Shown here one piece after another: positions 34,317-41,629 of a stretch of DNA of 64,000 nt. The translations under genes and the position numbers were made by a program. Below the pieces are notes generated by a model. The model saw only the letters and a list, made by a program, of their open reading frames with translations. It searched no databases and had not been told where the DNA came from. Numbering within the stretch: position 1 is the stretch's first letter; each line of letters begins with the position of its first letter. The stretch is from DATJPR01 sp963843525 (lineage in GTDB: Bacteria > Bacteroidota > Ignavibacteria > UBA10030 > UBA6906), in the NCBI GenBank assembly GCA_963843525.1, contig CAWJKM010000007.1, positions 62,001 through 126,000 on the forward strand, given 5' to 3'.

Positions 34317-34655
34317 ATGACCCACGACGTTTTCCACGCTATATCCGATCCCAATAGAAGAGCAATCGTAGGACTGCTGGCCCGGCAACGGCTCACGCTC
34401 AATGGCGTGGCCGAACACTTTGAGATCAGCCGCCCCGCCGTATCGAAGCACATCAAGGTCCTCTCTGAATGCGGACTGGTGGTCGTCCGCCAGAAAGGCC
34501 GCGAACGATACTGCGAAGCGCGGCTGGAAAAACTGAATGAAGTCTCCGATTGGGTTGACCGATACCGTAAGGTCTGGACGGAACGGCTCGATCGTCTGGA
34601 AGAGTATCTCAATGAACTCCAAGCGCAGGAGAAGAAACATGGCAAGAAGAAATGA
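34317..34655 (+). CDS. ArsR/SmtB family HTH transcriptional regulator
   Basis: The 112-residue protein is a winged-helix repressor: MTHDVFHAISDPNRRAIVGLL is the typical start, VAEHFEISRPAVSKHIKVL the helix-turn-helix, and CGLVVVRQKGRERYC the wing. A helical dimerisation end follows. No Cys metal-site motif is present, so it is not a standard metal sensor. It belongs to the ArsR subgroup that sits in operons with SRPBCC (AHSA1) proteins. Its stop overlaps the start of the SRPBCC gene by 17 nt. A palindrome immediately upstream is the likely operator. Confidence 0.88.
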   Translation: MTHDVFHAISDPNRRAIVGLLARQRLTLNGVAEHFEISRPAVSKHIKVLSECGLVVVRQKGRERYCEARLEKLNEVSDWVDRYRKVWTERLDRLEEYLNELQAQEKKHGKKK

Positions 34656-35157
34656 AGTCGTGTCGGAGAGGACGGACCACGATCTCGTCATCTCGCATAC
34701 CTACGACGCTCCGCGAAGTCTTGTCTTCAGAGCCTGGACCGATCCCGCACTCCTGATGCAGTGGTGGGCCCCGCACGGTTGCACCACGCCGTTCTGTACG
34801 GTGGACCTCCGCCCCGGAGGGCTCCTGCACTATTGCATGCGGTTGTCCGACGGACGGGAAATCTGGGGGAGGGGGATTTATCGTGAAATCGTCGAGCCGG
34901 AGCGCCTTGTCTACACCGATTCCTTTGCAGACGCCGAGGGGAATGCGGTTTCGCCGGCCGCGTACGGAATGAGCCCCAGTCATCCCGCCGAATCGCTCGT
35001 GACGGTGACCTTCACCGAGGAGGCAGGTCGGACAACTGTCACACTCCGGCATTCAGTCCCCGAATCTGTGGAAGAGCGTGAAGGAATGAAACAGGGGTGG
35101 AGTGAAATGTTGGAGCGGCTGGCCGGGTCTCTGGTTGCCGTACGAACGCACAAATAA
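34639..35157 (+). CDS. SRPBCC (AHSA1-like) domain protein
   Basis: The 172-residue protein has the helix-grip fold of the AHSA1 group: VISHTYDAPRSLVFRAWTDP, then LLMQWWAPHGCTTPFC, the strand DLRPGGLLHYCMR and the final helix GWSEMLERLAGSLV. Such proteins bind small hydrophobic molecules in a cavity, but the ligand is unknown. The ATG at 34639 overlaps the end of the arsR-type gene, with AGGAGAAG as ribosome site, so translation is coupled. It is followed by a DoxX gene, a common trio. Confidence 0.88.
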   Translation: MARRNEVVSERTDHDLVISHTYDAPRSLVFRAWTDPALLMQWWAPHGCTTPFCTVDLRPGGLLHYCMRLSDGREIWGRGIYREIVEPERLVYTDSFADAEGNAVSPAAYGMSPSHPAESLVTVTFTEEAGRTTVTLRHSVPESVEEREGMKQGWSEMLERLAGSLVAVRTHK

Positions 35158-35174
35158 CCACGTGAGGAGGAGAC

Positions 35175-35588
35175 ATGAGTTCAAAGAAAATTTCCGCAAC
35201 CTGGGCTTCCCTCGGGCCGTTTCTTCAGAGCCTGCTTCGCATCGTCACCGCCGTCCTGTTCATGCAGCCCGGCATGATGAAGCTCTTCGCCTATCCAATG
35301 GGCATTCCACCGAACGGCGGGACTGTCCACCTGCTGACCGAGTTGGGGCTCGCGGGAATTCTTGAAACGTTCGGGGGCGCTCTCCTCTTTCTGGGGCTTT
35401 ACACTCGCCCGGTCGCGTTCCTTCTGTCCGGCGAGATGGCAGTGGCGTATTTCCAGGTTCATTTTCCCCGCGGCTATTGGCCCCTCATGAACGGTGGCAC
35501 CGACGCTGTGTTCTACTGCTTCCTCTGGCTCTTCTTTTCCGCAGCGGGAGCGGGACCGTTGAGCGTGGACGCGTTGCGGGGGAAGTAG
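35175..35588 (+). CDS. DoxX family membrane protein
   Basis: The 137-residue protein has four membrane helices and the DoxX hallmarks: RIVTAVLFMQPGMMKLF near the start, GLAGILETFGGALLFLGLYTRPVAFLL in the middle and a FHFPRGYWPLMNGG-like loop. DoxX proteins are associated with redox or stress functions at the membrane, and the precise role is not settled. A GAGGAGG ribosome site precedes the ATG, 17 nt after the SRPBCC gene. Confidence 0.88.
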   Translation: MSSKKISATWASLGPFLQSLLRIVTAVLFMQPGMMKLFAYPMGIPPNGGTVHLLTELGLAGILETFGGALLFLGLYTRPVAFLLSGEMAVAYFQVHFPRGYWPLMNGGTDAVFYCFLWLFFSAAGAGPLSVDALRGK

Positions 35589-35668
35589 GGGAAGGGGAGA
35601 GTTGACGCAGAATATGGACTATCGCGCCGAAAATTTGTCGGCATCGAACACCAAACGAGGGTGAGAAG

Positions 35669-36103
35669 ATGAAGAATGAGCCTTTTGTCATCGAACGAAC
35701 ATTCAACGCGTCCATCGCGACGGTCTGGAAGGCCATTACGAACAGCGAAGATATGAAGAAGTGGTATTTCGACCTCCCTGCCTTCGCACCGGAGGTCGGC
35801 TTTGAATTCCGGTTCCTGGCGGGGAGCGAAAAGAAGAAATACCAACACGTCTGCAGGGTCACCGAGGTAATAGTCGGGAAGAAACTGAGTTACAGTTGGC
35901 GGTATGACGGGTACGAAGGCATATCGTTTGTCACTTTTGAACTGTTCGAAGAAGGGAAGCAGACCCGACTGAGACTCACTCACAAAGGATTGGAGAGTTT
36001 CCCGATGAACGAACCCGATTTCGCAAAGACGAGTTTTGCGGCGGGATGGACAGACATCATCGGCAGGTCCCTGAAGGGGTTTGTAGAGACGCCGGCCCAA
36101 TGA
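35669..36103 (+). CDS. SRPBCC (AHSA1-like) domain protein
   Basis: The 144-residue protein starts with the AHSA1-type pattern FVIERTFNASIATVWKAITN and NSEDMKKWYFDLPAFAPE. It continues with the beta strands KLSYSWRYDGYEGISFVTFE and ends with a helix, SFAAGWTDIIGRSLKGFVE. It is a second, shorter SRPBCC protein of the cluster and has an unknown ligand. It lies 80 nt after the DoxX gene, with GAGGGTGAGAAG before its ATG. Confidence 0.85.
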   Translation: MKNEPFVIERTFNASIATVWKAITNSEDMKKWYFDLPAFAPEVGFEFRFLAGSEKKKYQHVCRVTEVIVGKKLSYSWRYDGYEGISFVTFELFEEGKQTRLRLTHKGLESFPMNEPDFAKTSFAAGWTDIIGRSLKGFVETPAQ

Positions 36104-36127
36104 TCCCATAGCAGGAAAACCGGCGAG

Positions 36128-36153
36128 TGTCGGAAAACCCGACTTCACCGCGA
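36128..36153 (+). promoter_or_regulatory. ECF42-type promoter candidate before the sigma gene
   Basis: TGTCGG (36128-36133) and CGA (36151-36153) are 17 nt apart, matching the spacing of the three other candidates in this cluster with one change in the -35 box. The start codon is 122 nt away. The -35 box is also part of a short GTCGG/CCGAC palindrome, so a different role is possible. Confidence 0.3.
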
Positions 36154-36275
36154 GCAATCTCCCTCCCTACCTTTCCCGGCCATAATACGGCCCTGGAGTC
36201 CCCCGGACCAGGAATTATGACCGGCTCTCCCATTGTTACAATCTTTACCAAGGAGAGAGTCGGACCGGATCCCCT

Positions 36276-37529
36276 ATGACAGAGAACGCCGCCCAGGGAA
36301 TTCGCGAAGTTCTGGATTCAGTTTACCGTTCGGAATCGCGAAGGATTCTTGCCACGCTTGTTCGCTTACTCGGCGACCTGGACACGGCTGAGGATGCGCT
36401 GCAGGATGCGTTCAAAGCCGCAATGGAGCAGTGGCCGACAGAAGGCGTCCCCGCCAATCCCCGCTCGTGGCTCGTGTCTGCCGGACGATTCAAGGCGATC
36501 GATCGGATACGCCGGGAATCGAGATTCGACACTTCGCTGGACTCCATTGCAGGCCAGCTCGTGGCTCCGACGAAGGATCCGGGAGAGCGTATCGATGAAG
36601 GTGTGGAGGACGATCAGCTGCGACTGGTTTTCACCTGTTGTCATCCTGCCCTCTCCCCGGACGCCCGCGTAGCCCTTACCCTCCGGGAGGTATGCGGCCT
36701 GACGACTGAAGAGATTGCGCATGCATTCCTCACCACTCCCACCACAATGGCTCAACGGATCGTCCGTGCCAAAGGAAAGATCCGCGACGCTCGCATTCCC
36801 TATCAGGTGCCATCGCCGGCCGAACTGCCCGACCGCCTGGATACCGTGCTCCAGGTTATCTACCTGGTGTTCAACGAAGGATATTCCGCTTCGTCGGGCG
36901 ATGCGCTGACCCGGCCCGATTTGTCCGGCGAGGCGATCCGTCTCGGCCGTTTGCTTATGGACTTGCTGCCGGAACCAGAGGCGATGGGACTGGTTGCGCT
37001 CATGTTGATACAAGAGTCCCGGCGCGCGGCGCGCAGTTCGCCGGAAGGGGACCTTGTCCTGCTGGAAAATCAGGATCGTTCATTATGGAATCGGGAGTTC
37101 ATCGCAGAGGGATTGACCCTCGTGGAACGGGCACTCCTGTCACGCAGGTTCGGCCCCTACACACTCCAAGCGGCGATCGCCGCGGTGCATGCCGAGGCAC
37201 CGAATGCCGGGTCAACCGATTGGGAACAGATCGTGGGATTGTACGATGTGCTCATGCGTGCGGAACCCACACCGGTAGTCGAGTTGAACCGGGCCGTCGC
37301 GGTCGCGATGCGCGATGGGCCTGCGGCGGGGCTCGTTCTGATCGATGCCATCCTGGCACGCGGCGAGTTGTCTGACTACCACCTTGCACACTCCGCCCGG
37401 GCGGAGTTGTGCAGGCGGCTCGGGCGGAGCGGAGACGCACGGGCTTCTTTTGAACGGGCTCTCAGCCTCACGGCACAGGAACCTGTGCGACGGTTTATCG
37501 AATGTCGGCTGCGGGAGTTGACATTCTAA
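36276..37529 (+). CDS. ECF42-type RNA polymerase sigma factor with C-terminal TPR-like domain
   Basis: The 417-residue protein has a sigma-70 region 2 (about residues 20-80, LVRLLGDLDTAEDALQDAF and NPRSWLVSAGRFKAIDRIR) and a region 4 helix-turn-helix (about 110-165, CGLTTEEIAHAFLTTPTTM). A long extension follows, with the conserved LDTVLQVIYLVFNEGYSAS and LSDYHLAHSARAELCRRLG. This architecture defines ECF42 (COG4941-type) sigma factors. They have no anti-sigma factor and are found with YCII/DGPF proteins. Several such genes follow here, with matching promoter candidates, so this sigma probably drives them. Confidence 0.9.
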   Translation: MTENAAQGIREVLDSVYRSESRRILATLVRLLGDLDTAEDALQDAFKAAMEQWPTEGVPANPRSWLVSAGRFKAIDRIRRESRFDTSLDSIAGQLVAPTKDPGERIDEGVEDDQLRLVFTCCHPALSPDARVALTLREVCGLTTEEIAHAFLTTPTTMAQRIVRAKGKIRDARIPYQVPSPAELPDRLDTVLQVIYLVFNEGYSASSGDALTRPDLSGEAIRLGRLLMDLLPEPEAMGLVALMLIQESRRAARSSPEGDLVLLENQDRSLWNREFIAEGLTLVERALLSRRFGPYTLQAAIAAVHAEAPNAGSTDWEQIVGLYDVLMRAEPTPVVELNRAVAVAMRDGPAAGLVLIDAILARGELSDYHLAHSARAELCRRLGRSGDARASFERALSLTAQEPVRRFIECRLRELTF

Positions 37530-37556
37530 AGAATGCGGCTCCCCAGGCTTCGTACC

Positions 37557-37582
37557 TGTCGAATTCCCATCAAGCCAGACGA
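37557..37582 (+). promoter_or_regulatory. ECF42-type promoter candidate before the first YCII gene
   Basis: TGTCGA (37557-37562), a 17-nt spacer, then CGACC starting at 37580. The TGTCGA and CGA boxes are those reported for ECF42 sigma factors, as I recall from Streptomyces work. The ATG of the YCII gene is 39 nt downstream of the -10 box. Confidence 0.6.
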
Positions 37583-37620
37583 CCATATGCAGAGTGCCAC
37601 TGACACCCCAAGGAGGAGCC

Positions 37621-37974
37621 ATGAAGTACCTGTGTCTTGTGTACAGCGAAGAGAAGATGCTTGAAGCCATGACCGACGACGAGTGCATGAAATACGACGC
37701 CGCTCTCCGGGAGAGCGGGAATTGTCTCGCCTCGGAGGCTCTCCAATCGGTGCAGACCGCCACCACTGTTCGAGTCAGGGGAGGCAAAGTGTCCATCACC
37801 GACGGCCCATTTGCCGAAACGAAGGAGCAATTGGCCGGTTTCTACCTTATTGACGCCAAAGACCTTGATGAGGTGATTGAAATCGCCTCGAAAATCCCGC
37901 CTGCGCGAGTGGGGTCTATCGAAGTGCGCCCGATCAGGGAGCTTGTCAGCACGAAAGGTGAGCGGAGACGTTGA
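37621..37974 (+). CDS. YCII-related (DGPF) domain protein
   Basis: The 117-residue protein has the YCII-like ferredoxin fold and the family tag DGPF: MKYLCLVYSEEKMLEAM at the start, ALQSVQTATTVRVRGGKVSI, then TDGPFAETKEQLAGFYLIDA and VGSIEVRPI at the end. YCII-family proteins may be small enzymes or regulators, and no activity is established for this group. They are classic genomic partners and targets of ECF42 sigma factors. AAGGAGGA lies before the ATG, and an ECF42-type promoter candidate precedes it. Confidence 0.88.
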   Translation: MKYLCLVYSEEKMLEAMTDDECMKYDAALRESGNCLASEALQSVQTATTVRVRGGKVSITDGPFAETKEQLAGFYLIDAKDLDEVIEIASKIPPARVGSIEVRPIRELVSTKGERRR

Positions 37975-37988
37975 CGGCGGTTGCGCGC

Positions 37989-38014
37989 TGTCGATTTCGG
38001 ACAGGGCCAAACGA
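37989..38014 (+). promoter_or_regulatory. ECF42-type promoter candidate before the VOC gene
   Basis: TGTCGA (37989-37994), a 17-nt spacer, then CGACT starting at 38012. Box sequences and spacing equal those of the candidate at 37557. The VOC gene ATG is 102 nt further on. Confidence 0.55.
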
Positions 38015-38116
38015 CTAGAAGATGGAAGCGCCGATACAGTAACCGAGCCCGGGGGCGCCATCACGAGTGGACCAGGTCTCATTCATACCGTGGGAGTACA
38101 TTTCAGAGGGGTCGAC

Positions 38117-38590
38117 ATGCAAAAAATCGTTCCGTTCCTGTGGTTCGACGACAAAGCTGAAGAGGCGGCGAATTACTACGTTTCAATCTTCTCGAATTCA
38201 AAAGTCTTGAGCGTCACTCGCTATGGAGATGCGGGTCCCGGACCAAAGGGGACCGCCATGAGCGTCACATTCCAGCTCAATGGACAGGAATTCTACGCGC
38301 TGAATGGGGGTCCGCAGTTCAAATTTACCGAGGCGATATCGCTCTTCGTGAACTGTGAGACACAGCAAGAGGTTGACGATTTGTGGGAGAAACTTTCGAA
38401 GGGCGGGGAAAAAAGTCAGTGCGGCTGGCTCAAAGACAAGTATGGCCTGTCGTGGCAGATTATCCCGACTGCCCTCGGAAAGATGTTGGGGGACAAGGAC
38501 CCCAAAAAGGCAAAAGGGGTAATGGAAGCCATGCTGAAGATGAGCAAGATCGATATTCAAGCACTGAAGCAAGCGTATGAACAACACTAG
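38117..38590 (+). CDS. VOC family protein (PhnB-like)
   Basis: The 157-residue protein shows the vicinal-oxygen-chelate pattern of the PhnB/3-demethylubiquinone-methyltransferase-like group: MQKIVPFLWFDDKAEEAAN, YYVSIFSNSKVLSVTRYG, FQLNGQEFYALNGGPQFKFT and CGWLKDKYGLSWQIIP. Despite the old methyltransferase name, these are not known to methylate. They bind small molecules or metals. The start at 38117 is inside a longer open frame and is chosen by homology. It stands between two YCII-type genes. Confidence 0.88.
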   Translation: MQKIVPFLWFDDKAEEAANYYVSIFSNSKVLSVTRYGDAGPGPKGTAMSVTFQLNGQEFYALNGGPQFKFTEAISLFVNCETQQEVDDLWEKLSKGGEKSQCGWLKDKYGLSWQIIPTALGKMLGDKDPKKAKGVMEAMLKMSKIDIQALKQAYEQH

Positions 38591-38620
38591 CGTTTCGCAA
38601 GCCGGATAACCCGGCGGTGC

Positions 38621-38646
38621 TGTCAAACGCCAAAGTCGAACCACGA
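38621..38646 (+). promoter_or_regulatory. ECF42-type promoter candidate before the second YCII gene
   Basis: TGTCAA (38621-38626), a 17-nt spacer, then CGATT starting at 38644. It differs from the other candidates by one base in the -35 box. The start codon follows 19 nt after the -10 box, which leaves a very short leader containing AAGGAGAA. Confidence 0.5.
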
Positions 38647-38664
38647 TTCACAAGGAGAACGGCC

Positions 38665-39142
38665 ATGCGATTCATGATGCTGATGATCCCGGGAGTCTAT
38701 CAGGGAACAAAGGGAAAGAACGTCGGTGAGGACTTCGCGCCGGACGCAGAAGACGTTGCGAAAATGACGAAGTACAACGAAGAGCTGGCGAAGTCCGGGG
38801 CACTTCTCTCCCTTGACGGTCTCCATCCGATGGCAAAAGGCGCCCGCGTTTCCTTCTCCGGGGAGAAGCCATCCGTGACCCGATGGGCCGTTCACGGAGG
38901 CAAAGGAAGTCCTTGGCGGCTACTGGATGATCCAGGTGAGGTCGAAAGAGGAGGCTGTGGACTGGGCGAAGCGCGTTCCCGCACAGAGCACGGACGTCAT
39001 TGAGATTCGTCAGGTGTTCGAGATGTCGGATTTCCCTGCGGACGTCCAAAAAGCTGCCGCGAGCGCAACGGTGAAGGCAGCAGGTCGAAAAGCACGCACG
39101 CTAATGTCATTTCCAATTGAACGATCAAGGAAACCATCATGA
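38665..39142 (+). pseudogene. YCII-related (DGPF) domain gene with a single frameshift
   Basis: The first half (MRFMMLMIPGVYQGT to GEKPSVT) and the second half (GGYWMIQVRSKEEAVDWAKR to EMSDFPADVQKAA) belong to one YCII-family protein but lie in different frames. Reading ACC GAT GGG instead of ACC CGAT GGG at about 38879-38881 restores the expected SVTDGPF segment, so one extra C in a run of three explains the break. The corrected product has about 158 residues and its stop overlaps the ATG of the next gene (ATGA at 39139-39142). Either the gene is newly inactivated or this is a base error in the assembly. The in-frame overlap with its neighbour favours an error or a very recent event. Confidence 0.75.
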
Positions 39143-39519
39143 GGTATCTCTGCCTGGCGTACGAGGAGGAAGACAGATTGAACTCGCTTACCAGAGGCGA
39201 GTGGGACACCCTGAGGGCCGAGACGCTGACGTACATGGAGTTGCTGCGAAGTCGCGGGCACATTATTTCCGCTGAGGCTCTTCAAAGTGTTCGTGCCGCA
39301 GCCACCGTACGGGTCCGCAACAGCAGGGTCTCCGTGACCGACGGTCCCTTCGCTGAGACCAAGGAGAGCCTTGGAGGGTTTTTCTTGATCACTGCGAGGG
39401 ACCTGAACGAAGCCATTCAGCTCGCGTCAAAATGGCCGTCCGCCCGCCTGGGCAGTATCGAAGTCCGGCCGATAGAGGAAGAGTTGAGGGAAGACGGGCG
39501 CTACCTGAAAGCGCGGTGA
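39139..39519 (+). CDS. YCII-related (DGPF) domain protein
   Basis: The 126-residue protein closely parallels the one at 37621: MRYLCLAYEEEDRLNSL, ALQSVRAAATVRVRNSRVSV, TDGPFAETKESLGGFFLI and RLGSIEVRPIEEEL. The two are paralogues that probably arose by duplication. It overlaps the preceding frameshifted YCII gene by four bases, so it is translationally coupled and likely read from the promoter candidate at 38621. Confidence 0.88.
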   Translation: MRYLCLAYEEEDRLNSLTRGEWDTLRAETLTYMELLRSRGHIISAEALQSVRAAATVRVRNSRVSVTDGPFAETKESLGGFFLITARDLNEAIQLASKWPSARLGSIEVRPIEEELREDGRYLKAR

Positions 39520-39547
39520 AGATAAAATGTTGAACAGGAGAACAGGA

Positions 39548-39778
39548 ATGAAGAGGAAGCGACCCAGGCTGCAGATTAGTGACCTCCCGTCACGCCTGTC
39601 CATGCCGGCCCAACGGGCACTCGCCGGCGCCGGGATCCGACAACTCGCACAACTCACCCGGCTCTCCGAGAGGGATGTCAAACAGCTCCACGGAATTGGC
39701 CCAAACGCACTCGGTCAACTCCGTCGTGCGCTCAGGTCGAGGGGTCTGGCATTCAAGACACAGGAGAAGAAAGGATGA
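39548..39778 (+). CDS. helix-hairpin-helix protein, RNA polymerase alpha-CTD-like
   Basis: The 76-residue basic protein consists of one helix-hairpin-helix domain: ISDLPSRLSMPAQRALAGAG, IRQLAQLTRLSERDVKQLHG, GIGPNALGQLRRALRSRGL. This resembles the C-terminal domain of RNA polymerase alpha and small HhH proteins found in YCII/DoxX clusters. It probably binds DNA or protein non-specifically. I chose ATG 39548 because AGGAG lies 8-12 nt before it, with ATG 39527 as an alternative. Its stop overlaps the next gene's ATG by four bases. Confidence 0.78.
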   Translation: MKRKRPRLQISDLPSRLSMPAQRALAGAGIRQLAQLTRLSERDVKQLHGIGPNALGQLRRALRSRGLAFKTQEKKG

Positions 39779-40199
39779 AGGAATCAAGTAATCACTCTCC
39801 GTCTCAAGCCGCTCCGCTTTCGCAAGGCGCGCTCTGGACCGGACGCATTCTCAGCGGCATCGCCGTCCTCTTCCTGTTGTTCGATGCAATCATACACCTG
39901 CTGGTGATAGCCCCGGCAGTGGATTCGTTCAATCAGCTCGGATTACCAATCGACATTGCGATCGGAATCGGGAGCTCGAACTGGCCTGTATAGCCCTTTA
40001 TATCATTCCACGCACGTCGGTGTTGGGCGCGGTGATGCAGACTGGGTATCTTGGTGGCGCCATTGCCATCCAGCTTCGCATCCACGCTCCCCTGTTCAGC
40101 ACCATGTTGTTTCCTGTATATATCGGCGTGCTGATTTGGGGAGGATTGTATCTGCGGGATGGCGCCGTGCGCGCTCTGCTCCCAGTGCGAAAAGGATAG
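39775..40199 (+). pseudogene. DoxX-like membrane protein gene with a frameshift
   Basis: The first 66 residues (WTGRILSGIAVLFLLFDAII, then NQLGLPIDIAIGIG) and a second frame from about 39975 (LELACIALYIIPRTSVLGAV, LGGAIAIQLRIHAPLFSTML, WGGLYLRDGAVRALLPVR) together form a complete four-helix DoxX-like protein of about 140 residues. One base appears missing at about 39971-39974, where GGGAGCTC should be longer by one. This is the second frameshift within 1.1 kb, so a base-quality problem should be considered. The start overlaps the stop of the HhH gene. Confidence 0.75.
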
Positions 40200-40286
40200 G
40201 GTGAGAAGCTGGAGAGGTGTGGGCCGGGAAACATTCACAGAACTGAACTCAAATAACCGTTCAACAATAACGTTGTGAGGTCTGAA

Positions 40287-40718
40287 ATGGCAACACTCAA
40301 CACCTACCTGAATTTTGCCGGTACTACCGAGGAGGCATTCAAATTCTACAAGTCGGTGTTCGGCGGGGAATTCACCTTTCTGCAACGTTTCAAAGACACC
40401 CCTGAAGGAGCGAAGATTCCTGAAAAAGAAAGAGACAAGCTCATGCACGTGTCGTTGCCGGTGGGGAAGGGGAACATCCTGATGGCCACCGATGCCCTGG
40501 AATCGATGGGGCAAAAATTGACCATCGGCAACAATTTTTTCCTTTTCCTGGAGGCCGAATCGAAAGAGGAAGCAGTGACGCTCTTTAACAAACTCTCGGC
40601 GGGGGGAAAGGCAACGATGGCACTCCAGGATACTTTCTGGGGCGCTTACTTTGGCATGCTCAAAGACAAGTTCGAGATGCAATGGATGGTGAATTACACC
40701 TATCCCAAACAGAAATAG
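40287..40718 (+). CDS. VOC family protein (PhnB-like)
   Basis: The 143-residue protein has PhnB-type VOC features: MATLNTYLNFAGTTEEAFKF, YKSVFGGEFTFLQRFKD, HVSLPVGKGNILMATDALES and the end DTFWGAYFGMLKDKFEMQW. It lacks the methyltransferase domain implied by older names. The ATG at 40287 has GTGAGG upstream, and an in-frame GTG at 40275 is less likely. The ligand is unknown. It is 87 nt after the DoxX-like gene and probably in the same transcription unit. Confidence 0.87.
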   Translation: MATLNTYLNFAGTTEEAFKFYKSVFGGEFTFLQRFKDTPEGAKIPEKERDKLMHVSLPVGKGNILMATDALESMGQKLTIGNNFFLFLEAESKEEAVTLFNKLSAGGKATMALQDTFWGAYFGMLKDKFEMQWMVNYTYPKQK

Positions 40719-40785
40719 GTTTTCCTCTCTCCCCTGTCGCTGATTGGGCGGACAATTGAAACAGGTCTCTTCACGTTCAGCCGGA

Positions 40786-41250
40786 ATGAATCGCCTTCGG
40801 GCGAAAGATGTCGATGCGTATCTCTCGATGGTCCCCCGGGACAAGCGGGCTGTTCTCGAGAAGCTGCGGAAATCAATTCAGGCCGCTGCACCGCATGCAG
40901 AAGAAGTGATCAGTTACGGAATTCCTGGATACAGATACCGTGGCACTTTGGTCTTCTTTGCTGCATTCAAGAATCACTGCAGTTTGTTCGCGGCGGGCCG
41001 ATCAATCCTGGAAGCATTCAAAGACGAACTCAAGCGCTACGATATTTCCGGGACGACGATTCATTTCACACCCGGGAATCCGCTTCCTGCGACACTCGTC
41101 AGGAAAATTGTCAAAGCACGAATCGTCGAGAATGAGTTGCGAGCCGAACAGAAGAAGAAACGATCCCGAGAAATGGCAAACCAACCGGTGAGAGGAACCA
41201 TCAAGGAAAATCCCGCCATCGTCAGAAAGTCCTCAAAGAACAAGAAATAG
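40786..41250 (+). CDS. DUF1801 family protein
   Basis: The 154-residue protein begins with a DUF1801 domain: AKDVDAYLSMVPRDKRAVLE, HAEEVISYGIPGYRYRG, TLVFFAAFKNHCSLF and IHFTPGNPLPATLVRKIVKA. A basic Lys-rich tail follows. The fold is similar to frataxin/YdhG-like small proteins, and the function is unknown. The frame continues upstream to 40744 with a TTG start, but ATG 40786 matches relatives better. It ends the ECF42 cluster. Confidence 0.8.
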   Translation: MNRLRAKDVDAYLSMVPRDKRAVLEKLRKSIQAAAPHAEEVISYGIPGYRYRGTLVFFAAFKNHCSLFAAGRSILEAFKDELKRYDISGTTIHFTPGNPLPATLVRKIVKARIVENELRAEQKKKRSREMANQPVRGTIKENPAIVRKSSKNKK

Positions 41251-41629
41251 TCATAGCTCGCCAATCCCCTCATCCGCGAAACTATATGGAAGGGAGTGGA
41301 AGTGGTGAGGCCCATCATCTTTTTCGTGATATCGACGTCGTGCTCCCCTTGAAACTCACGGAGGCCAGAACATTTCAATCAGGAAGTATCCTGTTGTCCT
41401 ACCGGCCTGCGAAGAGTTCGTAGGGGATGCTGTCCCCTTCCGGAAACGTCCCCGTTGTTCTTTTCCCCGGGTTTCCTGCGAGGATTTCTGGTTCCTCTCG
41501 CGTATATTATTCCATCTTCGGACAACAAAATGTCCGGAGTCACGCGAGGCCGGACGGGTGGACCGACGGATCAATATACCGTCCGTTGTTCTTCCGTCGA
41601 GCACCAATCGAGCAACAGGAATCCTTTGT
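41251..41629. other. gene-free stretch before the GH127 gene
   Basis: The 379-nt interval contains a TATATT box at about 41506 without a good -35 partner at normal spacing. No other gene, repeat or terminator was recognised. Confidence 0.4.

Noticed and set aside
35636..35658. TGTCGG and CGA before the second SRPBCC gene
   Set aside because: The spacer is 14 nt, so it does not fit the pattern of the other candidates.
39105..39124. Possible fifth ECF42 promoter (TGTCAT, then CGA)
   Set aside because: The spacer is only 11 nt, unlike the constant 17 nt of the others.
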